The position numbers and the translations under genes are program-made. A stretch of 64,000 nt of DNA from positions 77,160-141,159 of the forward strand of contig JBMNVT010000002.1 in the NCBI GenBank assembly GCA_050947015.1. Direction: 5' to 3'. Source of the stretch: CAKXIK01 sp050947015 (GTDB lineage Bacteria; Bacillota; Clostridia; Oscillospirales; Acutalibacteraceae). Under the pieces are notes generated by a model that worked only from the letters and a program-made list of their open reading frames with translations, was not told the origin of the DNA and did no database searches. Below are positions 52,762 to 60,250 of the stretch, in pieces (positions within the stretch are counted from its first letter, which is position 1; the number at the start of each line of letters is the position of its first letter).

Positions 52762-54987
52762 TTATCCATTCAGTAATATGGAATCCAACGCCCATGGACT
52801 GACCCAGGCACTGTTAATCAATCCGTTCGACAAAGAAAGTTGTTCACGAACCCCATCATCATCCGTATCATCGTTCACCTGAAATCCGGCCCCGATCCGG
52901 ATGTTAGCCTCCTGATTTGCCAACCTCGTCTTTACTGAATCGCTTAATGCAATACGCAATTCAATGTTATATCCCTGACCGGTTTGAACCGCCCGGTAAT
53001 CAAGTTTTGACAAATTCCCCCAATACGAAGAAAAGCCCTGATGCGAACGGACGATCGCAGTTCCGTCTGCCCGCAGATGATCGGAGGCCACCAGATCGGC
53101 AATGACATATCCGCTTTCCCCTGAAACAAAGGGATATGAAGCTGCGGTAGATAATGCCGTGTCTGTATTCAGAAAGTCAAAGAAAAACTGGACGCCGTCC
53201 AAACCATAATTGCTGTCCGCCGGGCGGGTAGTACTGCTGTTTACTGTGGAATCGGTCACTTCTGCAATGCAATACAGGTAATTACTGTCATATAACGTAT
53301 GCACCACTGCAGAGGCTGCTCCGGTTTCATATGCGCCTGCAGAATTGCGATCCACATAGATTGCTTCAGCGCTTTGATAGGCGCTGTCTGCAATTCCGTC
53401 CAACACAGCCGTTCCCTGCGCTGCACGATATGTTCCGGAGGAAAGTACCACCGTGTTCATATATACCGGACTGCTCCATGCGCTGTTGATTGCCCCTGTA
53501 TTGAAGCATAATGAGTTTCTTTGTCCGTCGTTGTTCGTATCATCATTCACCTGAAATCCAATTCCGATCGGAATATCAGTCTGTCCTGCAGCAAGCTTAT
53601 TGATCAGGGATGGGCCGAGCGCCAGCTTCAGCTCGATGTTATATCCGGTTGATGTGCGCTGAATCTTATAATCCGTTTTGCTGGTGTCTCCCCAATAACC
53701 TGCAAATCCTCCGAAAGAACGCGGCTGGGTTCCTCCATCCTGTCTGTTAATATTGGTACCTGCCAGATCTGCAATAATGTATCCGCTTTCATTTGTGACA
53801 AACGAATAAGCCGATGGCGACGTTGTCGCACTATCTGTATTCAGAAAATCAAAGAAAAACTGAACCCCGTCAATTCCGTAATTTGTATCATATGGAATCG
53901 TAGTTGCACTGTTCGTCGTTGAATCCGTAACCTCCGCCAAGCAATAAATATAGTTATTGTCATATACAGTACGAACAACCGCAGTTGCGCCGCTGGTGAC
54001 GGGCGCAGAATTAGAGTCGACGCCGACCGATACCACCTGCGCACGATCATAGATAACATCGCGCACACCGTCTACAACAGGAGTTCCAAAGGCTGCACGA
54101 TAAGAGGCTGTATTTTTCCTCAGGTTTCCCTGCATCAGTATGCCATAATGATCTGAGGGATAATATCCGTTGACAGTATCCTTAATAACGCGATAGGTAT
54201 TTACCTCCAGATCATCTGCTGAAGCAAAACAGAAATCAATCGGAAGTGTCTGACTGGTATCGACAGTTCCAAAGTTATGCAGCGTTCCCCCGGCGTTCAC
54301 CACATGTGCGGCCAGATAACGGGAATCCTTCATTTTTCCCGCCGTCATCAGAGAATACACTTCATTGGTTTCATCCGCATTGAAGTCTCCCGTACATACG
54401 ACCGGCAGATAAAAGGAATTGATTTTTTCGAGAACCAGCTTTACCCCTTCACGTCTTGCCTCTGTTCCTACATGATCCAAATGCGTGTTGACATGGACGT
54501 ATTGTTCCCCGGTTTGTTTGTTACGAAGAACCGCCCAGGTGCAAATCCGCTTATAAGCTGCATCCCAACCAATTGAGGGCGTGGATGGTGTTGTAGAAAG
54601 CCAGAATGTTCCGGAACTCGCTACAGAATATTTATTCTTTAAGTAGAAAATCGCGCTTGTTTCTCCAGATGTAGAATCGTTCGTTCCGTTATCCCGTCCG
54701 ACGCCGACATATGCATAGTCAGTCAGGTTGGACGAAAGGCCTGTCATCCAGGCATAATCTGCTTCCTGCACACCAAAGGAATCAGGCTTATAGGTGTTGA
54801 TGCAAGAGACAACACGCGGAATTCGATTTGCAGTTGTGTTGATTCCTGAACCGCCAACCAGGACGTTGAAGCTGACAACTGTAATTGGTGAACCTTCTGC
54901 TGCCGGAAGTAAGGACGCTGCGGAAGCGCACAATAACAACGAGAATACCAATGCAAGTGAAATGACCATCGCAAGGATTCGTTTCAT
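52762..54987 (-). CDS. Secreted endonuclease/exonuclease/phosphatase-family protein with two CBM9-like domains
   Basis: A 741-residue exported protein. Residues 1-28 form a signal peptide (MKRILAMVISLALVFSLLLC then ASAASLLPA). Residues about 32-300 are an EEP metallohydrolase domain: VVSFNVLVGG, the metal-binding glutamate in GVQEAD, VNTHLDHVG, GDFNADETNE and the SDHYG motif, all catalytic positions seen. Then come two tandem CBM9-like domains of about 200 residues, each with VVDGVRD/VLDGIAD, VVHTLYDSNYLYCIAEVTDS-type strands and a DGVQFFFDFLNTD segment. The combination suggests phosphodiester or phosphatase activity on a carbohydrate-rich surface, which is inference. The ATG follows AAAGGAAGGG by 5 bases. 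Confidence 0.9.
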   Translation of the reverse strand: MKRILAMVISLALVFSLLLCASAASLLPAAEGSPITVVSFNVLVGGSGINTTANRIPRVVSCINTYKPDSFGVQEADYAWMTGLSSNLTDYAYVGVGRDNGTNDSTSGETSAIFYLKNKYSVASSGTFWLSTTPSTPSIGWDAAYKRICTWAVLRNKQTGEQYVHVNTHLDHVGTEARREGVKLVLEKINSFYLPVVCTGDFNADETNEVYSLMTAGKMKDSRYLAAHVVNAGGTLHNFGTVDTSQTLPIDFCFASADDLEVNTYRVIKDTVNGYYPSDHYGILMQGNLRKNTASYRAAFGTPVVDGVRDVIYDRAQVVSVGVDSNSAPVTSGATAVVRTVYDNNYIYCLAEVTDSTTNSATTIPYDTNYGIDGVQFFFDFLNTDSATTSPSAYSFVTNESGYIIADLAGTNINRQDGGTQPRSFGGFAGYWGDTSKTDYKIQRTSTGYNIELKLALGPSLINKLAAGQTDIPIGIGFQVNDDTNNDGQRNSLCFNTGAINSAWSSPVYMNTVVLSSGTYRAAQGTAVLDGIADSAYQSAEAIYVDRNSAGAYETGAASAVVHTLYDSNYLYCIAEVTDSTVNSSTTRPADSNYGLDGVQFFFDFLNTDTALSTAASYPFVSGESGYVIADLVASDHLRADGTAIVRSHQGFSSYWGNLSKLDYRAVQTGQGYNIELRIALSDSVKTRLANQEANIRIGAGFQVNDDTDDDGVREQLSLSNGLINSAWVSPWALDSILLNG

Positions 54988-55305
54988 GTCTACCCTTCCT
55001 TTCTGCTGTGCCACAAAATTTGTGGCGATTTCAGTCCATTCCAGTACCGTTGTTGGTGTTCCAGGGTGCATTTTCTTGTCCCGGAAAAATATTATTGCGG
55101 TTTTATCCAATTCTATTGTATGAGCATCAGGTAATAAATATGTCAGAATCTTTAAACGTAAAAGTAATTTATTCGCCTGAATACCATCCTGTCCATACTG
55201 AATCATAACCACCACTGAATTGAAATTAAACGGTAAAGGTGGACACATAGAGCACCACGTTGTCTACCTTTTCTTTATGCTGGAATAATGGCGGAGGTGG
55301 TAATA

Positions 55306-55413
55306 GTGAGAAAGGGGCAAACCAAACGAATATGGACACCGGAGCAGAAGTCAGAGATTGTACATAAACATCTGAATAAGCATATTGCAGTACGCACATT
55401 TGAAAGAGAATAG
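55306..55413 (+). pseudogene. IS3-type transposase OrfA fragment
   Basis: A GTG start after GGAGG encodes 35 residues, RKGQTKRIWTPEQKSEIVHK and then HLNKHIAVRTFERE, and stops. It matches the first helices of the helix-turn-helix in IS3-family OrfA proteins (usually about 90-100 residues) and then ends prematurely. No OrfB or terminal inverted repeats are seen, so only a scar of an insertion sequence remains. Assignment is by motif memory. Confidence 0.6.
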
Positions 55414-55418
55414 TTTGC

Positions 55419-55465
55419 AAAAAAGAAAACCCGGAAAGCCGCATTCCCATGCGATTTCCCGGGTT
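55419..55465 (-). terminator. Terminator-like hairpin
   Basis: On the minus strand AACCCGGGAAA pairs with TTTCCGGGTT (one bulge), followed by a T-rich tract. It would end transcripts coming from the mobile remnant at 55.5-57.5 kb. Confidence 0.65.
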
Positions 55466-55559
55466 AAAATCTGTCTCTGGGGACTAAAAAAGATGCCATG
55501 CTCTTTTTTGCTGTTGGACTTGAACCGACACTAAATATTATGTTTATTTGTTTTGACAG

Positions 55560-56055
55560 TTAAAATTCACATGCACACCCTCCGTGACTTGCAATTAATT
55601 GTCCTGTTATCCATTTTGCATATCTACTGTGTAAGAAAAGTGCTAAATCTGCGGTGTCATCAGGTGTACCCCATCGACCTGCCGGAAACATTGTTTTTGT
55701 ATTGACCACTTGAAAAAAGTATTATTGCATTATCTTTCGTAGTATCCGCTTGCTTAACAAAAGCTTGTATCATCATCATGGAAGCACGAACGTTTATCAG
55801 TAAATGATGATCGATATGTTCCGCGGTCCATTTTCCGATTTCATCGTCAACTCCATAAGCATGATTTAAAATCATACCGTCCAAGCCATTCAATTTTTCG
55901 GAAGCTTCTTCCACAACTTTTTCGGCATTTCCTATCGTTTCTAAGTCTGAAGAAGCAATTGCTGTTACTTTCAGCCCAAGATTTTCATACTGTTTTGCAA
56001 TTCTTTCAGTTCCATTTAAGACAGCTCCGTTATTAGTTCCCACAGTTAAGTCATT
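55560..56055 (-). pseudogene. Short-chain dehydrogenase remnant, internally deleted and frameshifted
   Basis: From about 56055 to 55670 the frame reads like the middle of a short-chain dehydrogenase/reductase: TERIAKQYENLGLKVTAIAS, LDGMILNHAYGVDDEIGKW, then AIILFSSGQ, the strand before the catalytic serine region. The glycine-rich NAD loop and everything before are absent. The frame then slips and stops. In another frame the family C-terminus resumes as GRWGTPDDTADLALFL and AKWITGQLIASHGG, ending at 55560. The catalytic YxxxK region is missing. The remnant is fused in frame to a relaxase fragment upstream. Confidence 0.75.
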
Positions 56056-56615
56056 CGCCCAGCGTTCATATCCCGGCCCCTTACCGGCAGCCAGCTTTGC
56101 TTGAATATCCACCGCCAGACTGATTTTCCGCTCCGAGTGCCCGGGGCGTTTTTCTTTACCCTCAATGGCGGCCAGAACATCTTGCAAGTCGTAGCCGTCC
56201 CCCAGCGTGGAGGCTCGCAGACGGGTAAAGCGTTCCTGTCCCTGCCCGGTCAGCCGGAAACTGATACCGCCGCCCCGAACCGTCTTGACCTCATATCCGG
56301 CCCGCTTCATCAGATTGAGAAATTCGTCCAGATCAGCGGGGCGTTCCGCCAGCGCAGTATCAATGGCAAGGCGCAGCCTGTCCTGATAGGAAAGCGGCCC
56401 TTTTCGTTCTTTCTGCCATTCTCCATAATTCCGATACTTACCCTTGCTCCGGGGCTTCGGGTTCTCCACAATGGACAGCCCGTTTTCAAGACACAGCCTG
56501 TCAGAGAGCCTACGGAGGGCGAAGCTGGAGCCCCAAAAATTTCGGAATTTCCGGGTGCAGTCTCGGAATTTCCGGGTGCAGTCAAGGGTGGTGGAGTTGT
56601 AATAAATGTGGTGGA
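56056..56615 (-). pseudogene. Relaxase (mobilisation protein) fragment
   Basis: The frame reads HHIYYNSTTLDC at its start, then FRNFWGSSFALRRLSDRLCL, ENGLSIVENPKPRSKG and a long linker to KLAAGKGPGYERWA, where it joins the dehydrogenase remnant. The HHIYYNS element is the relaxase metal-binding histidine motif of conjugative elements. The N-terminal catalytic part is missing because a group II intron end directly abuts it. A 7-residue duplication (DCTRKFR twice) lies near the start. No proper start codon exists; the apparent start within the open frame is a GTG inside the gene. Non-functional. Confidence 0.75.
56542..56583. repeat. 21-bp tandem duplication in relaxase remnant
   Basis: The unit TCGGAATTTCCGGGTGCAGTC occurs twice head to tail (56542-56562 and 56563-56583), exactly 7 codons. 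Confidence 0.95.
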
Positions 56616-57180
56616 GTAGGGAAGCACCGCCTTGTCACATTGCTGTGATAGGTTTGCGCCACCCTCTCCGGGAACCGTACGTACCCCTCTCGGAGTATAC
56701 GGCTCTGTTACTGCTCGTTCAGACAAAACTCACTTTTTGTGGATAATACTGCGGTGGCAATCCCTGCACACCACAAGCGTTTTTCTGTGTTTGGCAATCA
56801 TTGCGATTTCCCACCGTTCCTTGCCTTTGAGATTTTTGAGTTTGTTAATGTGGTGAACCTCGTAATGGTCGCTCTCTGTCGTTCCGCATAACTCACAGAC
56901 CTTTGCTTTCAGCCGGTTTTCAAGGGTATTGACTGCGTATCCGTAGACAACGGCAGCATTGCTGATGTAATCCGTAGCAGGGCCCTTGCCTTTGCAGTCG
57001 GTGTAATTTGCGAAGTAACGCCTTTTGTTTCCCTGCTTCGTTTCATAGGGTATACCCCATTTTCCTGTGCCATCATTAAACTTGTCAATGGTTTTGGATA
57101 GGCTGGTTTTATGCTTTGAAGCAAGGGTTTTTAAGCAACTGTATTCCATAAGGTAGGCAAGATAGTGCAGCTTGCAAAAG
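56616..57180 (-). mobile_element. Group II intron, 3' fragment
   Basis: Read on the minus strand: the C-terminus of an intron-encoded protein, then a domain V hairpin at 56705-56672 (GAGCCGTATACTCCG at its start, CGTACGGTTC at its end), then a domain VI-like stem with TCACA-GCAA-TGTGA at its tip, ending near 56616 with CCCTAC. The 5' part of the intron and most of the reverse transcriptase are missing. The 3' exon is the relaxase histidine motif, a common type of target for such introns. It cannot splice or move on its own. Confidence 0.8.
56730..57180 (-). pseudogene. Group II intron reverse transcriptase/maturase, C-terminal fragment
   Basis: About 150 residues with the end of the maturase X domain (LHYLAYLMEYSCLKTLASKH) and an HNH endonuclease domain with CELCGTTESDHYEVHHINKL and the final CRDCHRSIIHKK, giving two cysteine pairs and the catalytic histidines. 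The reverse transcriptase domains are lost. The frame opens without a genuine start at the junction with the sigma-like gene upstream. Confidence 0.85.
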
Positions 57181-57520
57181 TTGCTTGCCATACCATCCCT
57201 TCGGCACGGGCAATATCCGTGATTTTCTCATTTTCAAAGTACACCCGGCGCACCAGTTCCCGCTGGGAGGGGGTCAGGACCTCCATGGCCCGCAGCAGCC
57301 GGGCCGCACCCTCACGCCGCAGCACTTCTGCCGCTAGATCGTCAGGGGCGGCGAACAGCGCCCCCTCGTACTCCATCCCGTCAAGGGAGGTATGGCGGCG
57401 GGTTTCCTTATGGTCGTTGTTGTACTCCTGCCGGTCTAACTCCACCAGCAGTTCACTAAGGCTCTCATCCACCTCGATTTCAGAAATTTCACCGTTTGTA
57501 AATTCATACCGGATTTTCAT
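57131..57520 (-). pseudogene. Sigma-70-like regulatory gene truncated by the intron fragment
   Basis: An ATG after GGAGCAAGG starts MKIRYEFTNGEISEIEVDES, a small sigma-factor-like protein typical of Tn916-like conjugative elements. The region EVLTPSQRELVRRVYFENEK and ITDIARAEG looks like sigma region 4 up to the turn of the helix-turn-helix. From about 57180 the frame continues into the group II intron fragment and ends in unrelated residues (ILPTLWNTVA). The DNA recognition helix is therefore missing, so the gene is likely inactive. A nested hairpin precedes it. Confidence 0.7.
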
Positions 57521-57534
57521 GCCTTGCTCCTTCC

Positions 57535-57617
57535 GGAGCCCGGCAAGCGGCACTTAGGCCATAAACGCAAAAAAAGAAGCCCGACAGACAGCACCTAAGT
57601 GCCGCCCATCGGGCTCC
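57535..57617 (-). promoter_or_regulatory. Nested hairpins, attenuator-like leader
   Basis: On the minus strand GGAGCCCG (57617-57610) can pair with CGGGCTT just before a T7 run, forming a terminator, or with CGGGCTCC at 57542-57535. An internal perfect 12-bp repeat GCGGCACTTAGG/CCTAAGTGCCGC (57605-57594 and 57558-57547) supports the second fold, which encloses and breaks the terminator. It lies just upstream of the truncated sigma-like gene. Confidence 0.65.
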
Positions 57618-57688
57618 ATTCATATTCTTATCAAAACACCGCGCCGGAGGGCGCAGCGGGTTGACCCCTCTATTTCCAGACCATTATG

Positions 57689-58498
57689 CTACTCCACAAG
57701 CGACAGCTGCCACGGCGCAGTGGGCCGCGCCAGAAGCCGTGCGTTGGCATACGCCATTTGCAGCGTCAGGCAGGTATATCCCATATAGTACCCGTCCATG
57801 GGTCGGAGCGTCATAGCCAGATCCGGCTGCTCCATATTCTGCAGGCACAGCGGCAGCAAAAACTGGACGCGCTGCTGGTATACCTGGGGAACCACGATTC
57901 CGGGAGTGATGGTTGCCTGACGCCGGGCCAGCTCCACCGCTGTTTCTAACAGCAAAGGCAGATTCCGGTTATTCCGGATCTCTGCGGGCAGTCGCTCCAT
58001 GTTTTCCGGGTCGCCGAGGATATGCTCCACGTTGACCCGTATCGGCCAGTCTGAAAAATAATGAATACCTTGTAACGGCATTTGATAGAGGGGCTTCTCA
58101 GGCAGCGGGGAAACATACCGCAAAAGTGGGGAGTACTCGTCCGCAAAGCCTTTGAAAAACCACTTGAGTAAAGAATCGGTCTTTTTGTTTCGGTCAAAAC
58201 AGGCATATATTCCTTTATAGTTCCGGGTATACAGGCCGGTGTGAAAACAGCAAAACTCGTTCTCAAAATGAAAAATGGCTTGCTTTTTCCTAAAATCTGT
58301 CTCGGCATCATAATCAATCGCTTGCTTTCTAAAAACACTTTGAATATATCGTTCTAAAATATGGGTATCGGGATTTTTCGGGAAATGCTCCGGGTGCTTG
58401 AATCGCCATGCTTCCGGCAGCGCCAGCTCGGCCAGCTCGTCGAGCTGCAAATGCCAGGAGGGGATAAAGGCGAAATCAAAGAGGTCGGGAATCGTCAT
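57689..58498 (-). CDS. DUF3825 domain-containing protein
   Basis: A 269-residue soluble protein starting MTIPDLFDFAFIPSWHLQLD. The motif ELAELALPEAWRFKHPEHFP followed by a pattern of aromatic residues (ILERYIQSVFRK, IFHFENEFCCFHTGLYTRN) matches DUF3825 proteins as I recall them; the function is unknown, with proposals of RNA or nucleotide links untested here. The start codon overlaps the stop of the small helix-turn-helix gene upstream as TAATG, so the genes were one operon of an integrated element. The protein looks intact. Confidence 0.75.
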   Translation of the reverse strand: MTIPDLFDFAFIPSWHLQLDELAELALPEAWRFKHPEHFPKNPDTHILERYIQSVFRKQAIDYDAETDFRKKQAIFHFENEFCCFHTGLYTRNYKGIYACFDRNKKTDSLLKWFFKGFADEYSPLLRYVSPLPEKPLYQMPLQGIHYFSDWPIRVNVEHILGDPENMERLPAEIRNNRNLPLLLETAVELARRQATITPGIVVPQVYQQRVQFLLPLCLQNMEQPDLAMTLRPMDGYYMGYTCLTLQMAYANARLLARPTAPWQLSLVE

Positions 58499-58739
58499 TA
58501 TATCAGCTTCCTCCATTTATGTTGAATGGCGTACACCAGCCGCTGCTGGATCTGAGCCTTGATATCCTCGTCAATCTCGCAGCGAACCCTCCCGTTTGCG
58601 TCCACCGTTTCATAGGCGGAAAGTGCGTTATGGTATGGCTCATAATGCTTCAAGATCATTTCCAGCGCGGCGGGGTCGCCGTTGGTGGCTTTTGTATCAA
58701 TTCATAGGTTAATTCAGGGATCTCGCCCATGGTGCTCAT
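58498..58739 (-). pseudogene. Frameshifted small helix-turn-helix gene of a conjugative element
   Basis: The 5' part starts at ATG 58739 as MSTMGEIPELTYELIQK. After a run of four A the expected frame continues one base off as ATNGDPAALEMILKHYEPYH and then DEDIKAQIQQRLVYAIQHKW to a TAA at 58498. Together these form the roughly 75-residue helix-turn-helix regulator that in related elements precedes other small genes. One missing A in the run explains the break; it could be a real mutation, programmed slippage or a sequencing error. Confidence 0.7.
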
Positions 58740-59142
58740 AATATTTCTTTATTGCCACAAACGCCCGTTTTCGCAGGTTGTATACGGTGCGGGTGGCAAC
58801 CTCCATCCTCTTTGCAATTTCCTTGTCGGGCAAATCCTGCCAGAAATCCAGCAGGATCACCATGCGCTGTTTCTCCGGCAGAGAAAGAAGCGCGTTGTAT
58901 AGGGCTTCGCTTTCTATGGCGCAGGGATACCCGTTCACATAAAGGCTATATGGCTGGGAGGGGTACTCGTCCCACTCGCCCCATAGCTCCAACAAAAGCT
59001 CCACAGGCTCCTGCGTAAAATGCTTATCGTGGTTTCGCTTGGCCCGTTTCAGATTCCGGCTGTAATTCCGGGATACCGTTTTACAGAAAGAATCGAACAT
59101 CTCGACGATCTGCCGCTTGTACTGTTTGGAGGGAGCATTCAT
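58714..59142 (-). CDS. Sigma-70 family RNA polymerase sigma factor, element type
   Basis: A 142-residue sigma-like factor. Region 2-like residues lie in QIVEMFDSFCKTVSRNYSRN, and region 4 is clear: ALLSLPEKQRMVILLDFWQD then LPDKEIAKRMEVATRTVYNL, a full helix-turn-helix. The ATG follows AGGAGGG by about 6 bases. Such short sigma factors sit in control regions of integrative elements and drive excision or transfer genes. It overlaps the frameshifted gene downstream by 26 bases. It appears intact although most of the element is gone. Confidence 0.85.
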   Translation of the reverse strand: MNAPSKQYKRQIVEMFDSFCKTVSRNYSRNLKRAKRNHDKHFTQEPVELLLELWGEWDEYPSQPYSLYVNGYPCAIESEALYNALLSLPEKQRMVILLDFWQDLPDKEIAKRMEVATRTVYNLRKRAFVAIKKYYEHHGRDP

Positions 59143-59325
59143 CACCTGTCCCTCCTTTTTGCGGATTCGAGTGCTGGCTGTTTTTGCCTCCTCGCACAAC
59201 CAGAACACATCAAATACCCACAAATCGGAAAGTTTTGAGAAAAATTTTTTATTTTATTTTTCGGGCAGCGTTGGAGTCGAGAACCACGACATCTATTCGC
59301 CCATTTGCAGCCCCCCTATACGCAG

Positions 59326-59365
59326 AAAATCGGGCCGATCTGCCACAAGGCAGACCGGCCCGATT
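59326..59365 (-). terminator. Hairpin, likely terminator of the ECF operon
   Basis: AATCGGGCC-GATCTGC and GCAGACC-GGCCCGATT form a long imperfect stem with a 6-base loop; on the minus strand it is followed by TTTTC. It lies in the 406-base gap 59143-59548, which otherwise shows no gene. The gap also holds a sequence resembling a tRNA 3' end (59265-59292). Confidence 0.55.
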
Positions 59366-59548
59366 ACAAATGAGGGCTTTCGAGGCCACTCAAAAGTCCT
59401 CTGGAGCCGTTGAAATACACATCTTTACTATTTTACCCAAGAAATAAGTTACGATACGGTTTGTCGGATTATACACGTTTTTCGGAAGTCCGTTAGAAAT
59501 CTGTTAGAAAATCCCCGCGTTGATATCAACATATTCTAAAAATGAACT

Positions 59549-60250
59549 TCAGTCAAATAATCCATACTTCCGTTTGATTCTCTCTAATTTTTCTCCGATA
59601 GGTTTCGTCAGCAGCAACAGGAAAATAACATTGGATACCGCATACTCAATCGTAAAGGGAAGGGCGGAAATACAGGCCGCCAGATACCTTGACAGATTAA
59701 ATCCGCCGTCGGCCCACAGCGTGGACCACACATCCATAATCAGAGAAAACAACACCCCTGCCAGCACGCCGTACAGACACATCCAGATCTTTTGACGTTT
59801 CAACGGCTGCGCCAGCACACCGGCCAGAAAGCCCAAAAAGCCCCAGGCAAACATCTGGAAAGGCGTCCAGGGGCCCTGCCCAAAATAAAAGTTGGAAACC
59901 ACTGCCGACAGAGCGCCCACAACAAAGCCAGCCTCTCGTCCGAGATACATAGCAGCAATCACGGTAATTGCTGTCACCGGCTTAAAGCCGGGTACCCATG
60001 CGAACGCAAACCGACCGGCTGCAGATACAGCTACCAACACTGCCAGCGTAATCAGTTCCTTGGCTGTGGAATCTTTGCGTTCAAAACAGATGAACAACGG
60101 CAGACAGGACAATATTGCCACACACAGGGAAATCCAGGCATAATGCTTTTCCTGAAAAAGCATTGCACCGCCGACTACGATCAGCGGGACACCGATTAAC
60201 AAAAGGCAGGCGGTTATCATTTTTTGGGGAGAACGTATCGCCTTATCCAT
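59549..60250 (-). CDS. ECF transporter S component
   Basis: The substrate-specific membrane subunit of an energy-coupling factor importer, 233 residues with about eight hydrophobic segments. The S-component signatures are FAWVPGFKPVTAITVIAAMY, LGREAGFVVGALSAVVSNFY and FGQGPWTPFQMFAWGFLGFL, a pattern shared by S components predicted to transport cobalamin precursors or related vitamins. Its start overlaps the ATPase stop by 8 bases. Partners are the fused ATPase, the T component and the DUF4430 protein. The ligand is inferred only from context. Confidence 0.88.
   Translation of the reverse strand: MDKAIRSPQKMITACLLLIGVPLIVVGGAMLFQEKHYAWISLCVAILSCLPLFICFERKDSTAKELITLAVLVAVSAAGRFAFAWVPGFKPVTAITVIAAMYLGREAGFVVGALSAVVSNFYFGQGPWTPFQMFAWGFLGFLAGVLAQPLKRQKIWMCLYGVLAGVLFSLIMDVWSTLWADGGFNLSRYLAACISALPFTIEYAVSNVIFLLLLTKPIGEKLERIKRKYGLFD

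Noticed and set aside
56310..56726. 138-codon minus-strand frame with TAPGNSE repeats
   Set aside because: It crosses group II intron domains V and VI and the tandem repeat in a frame different from the relaxase; not a protein.
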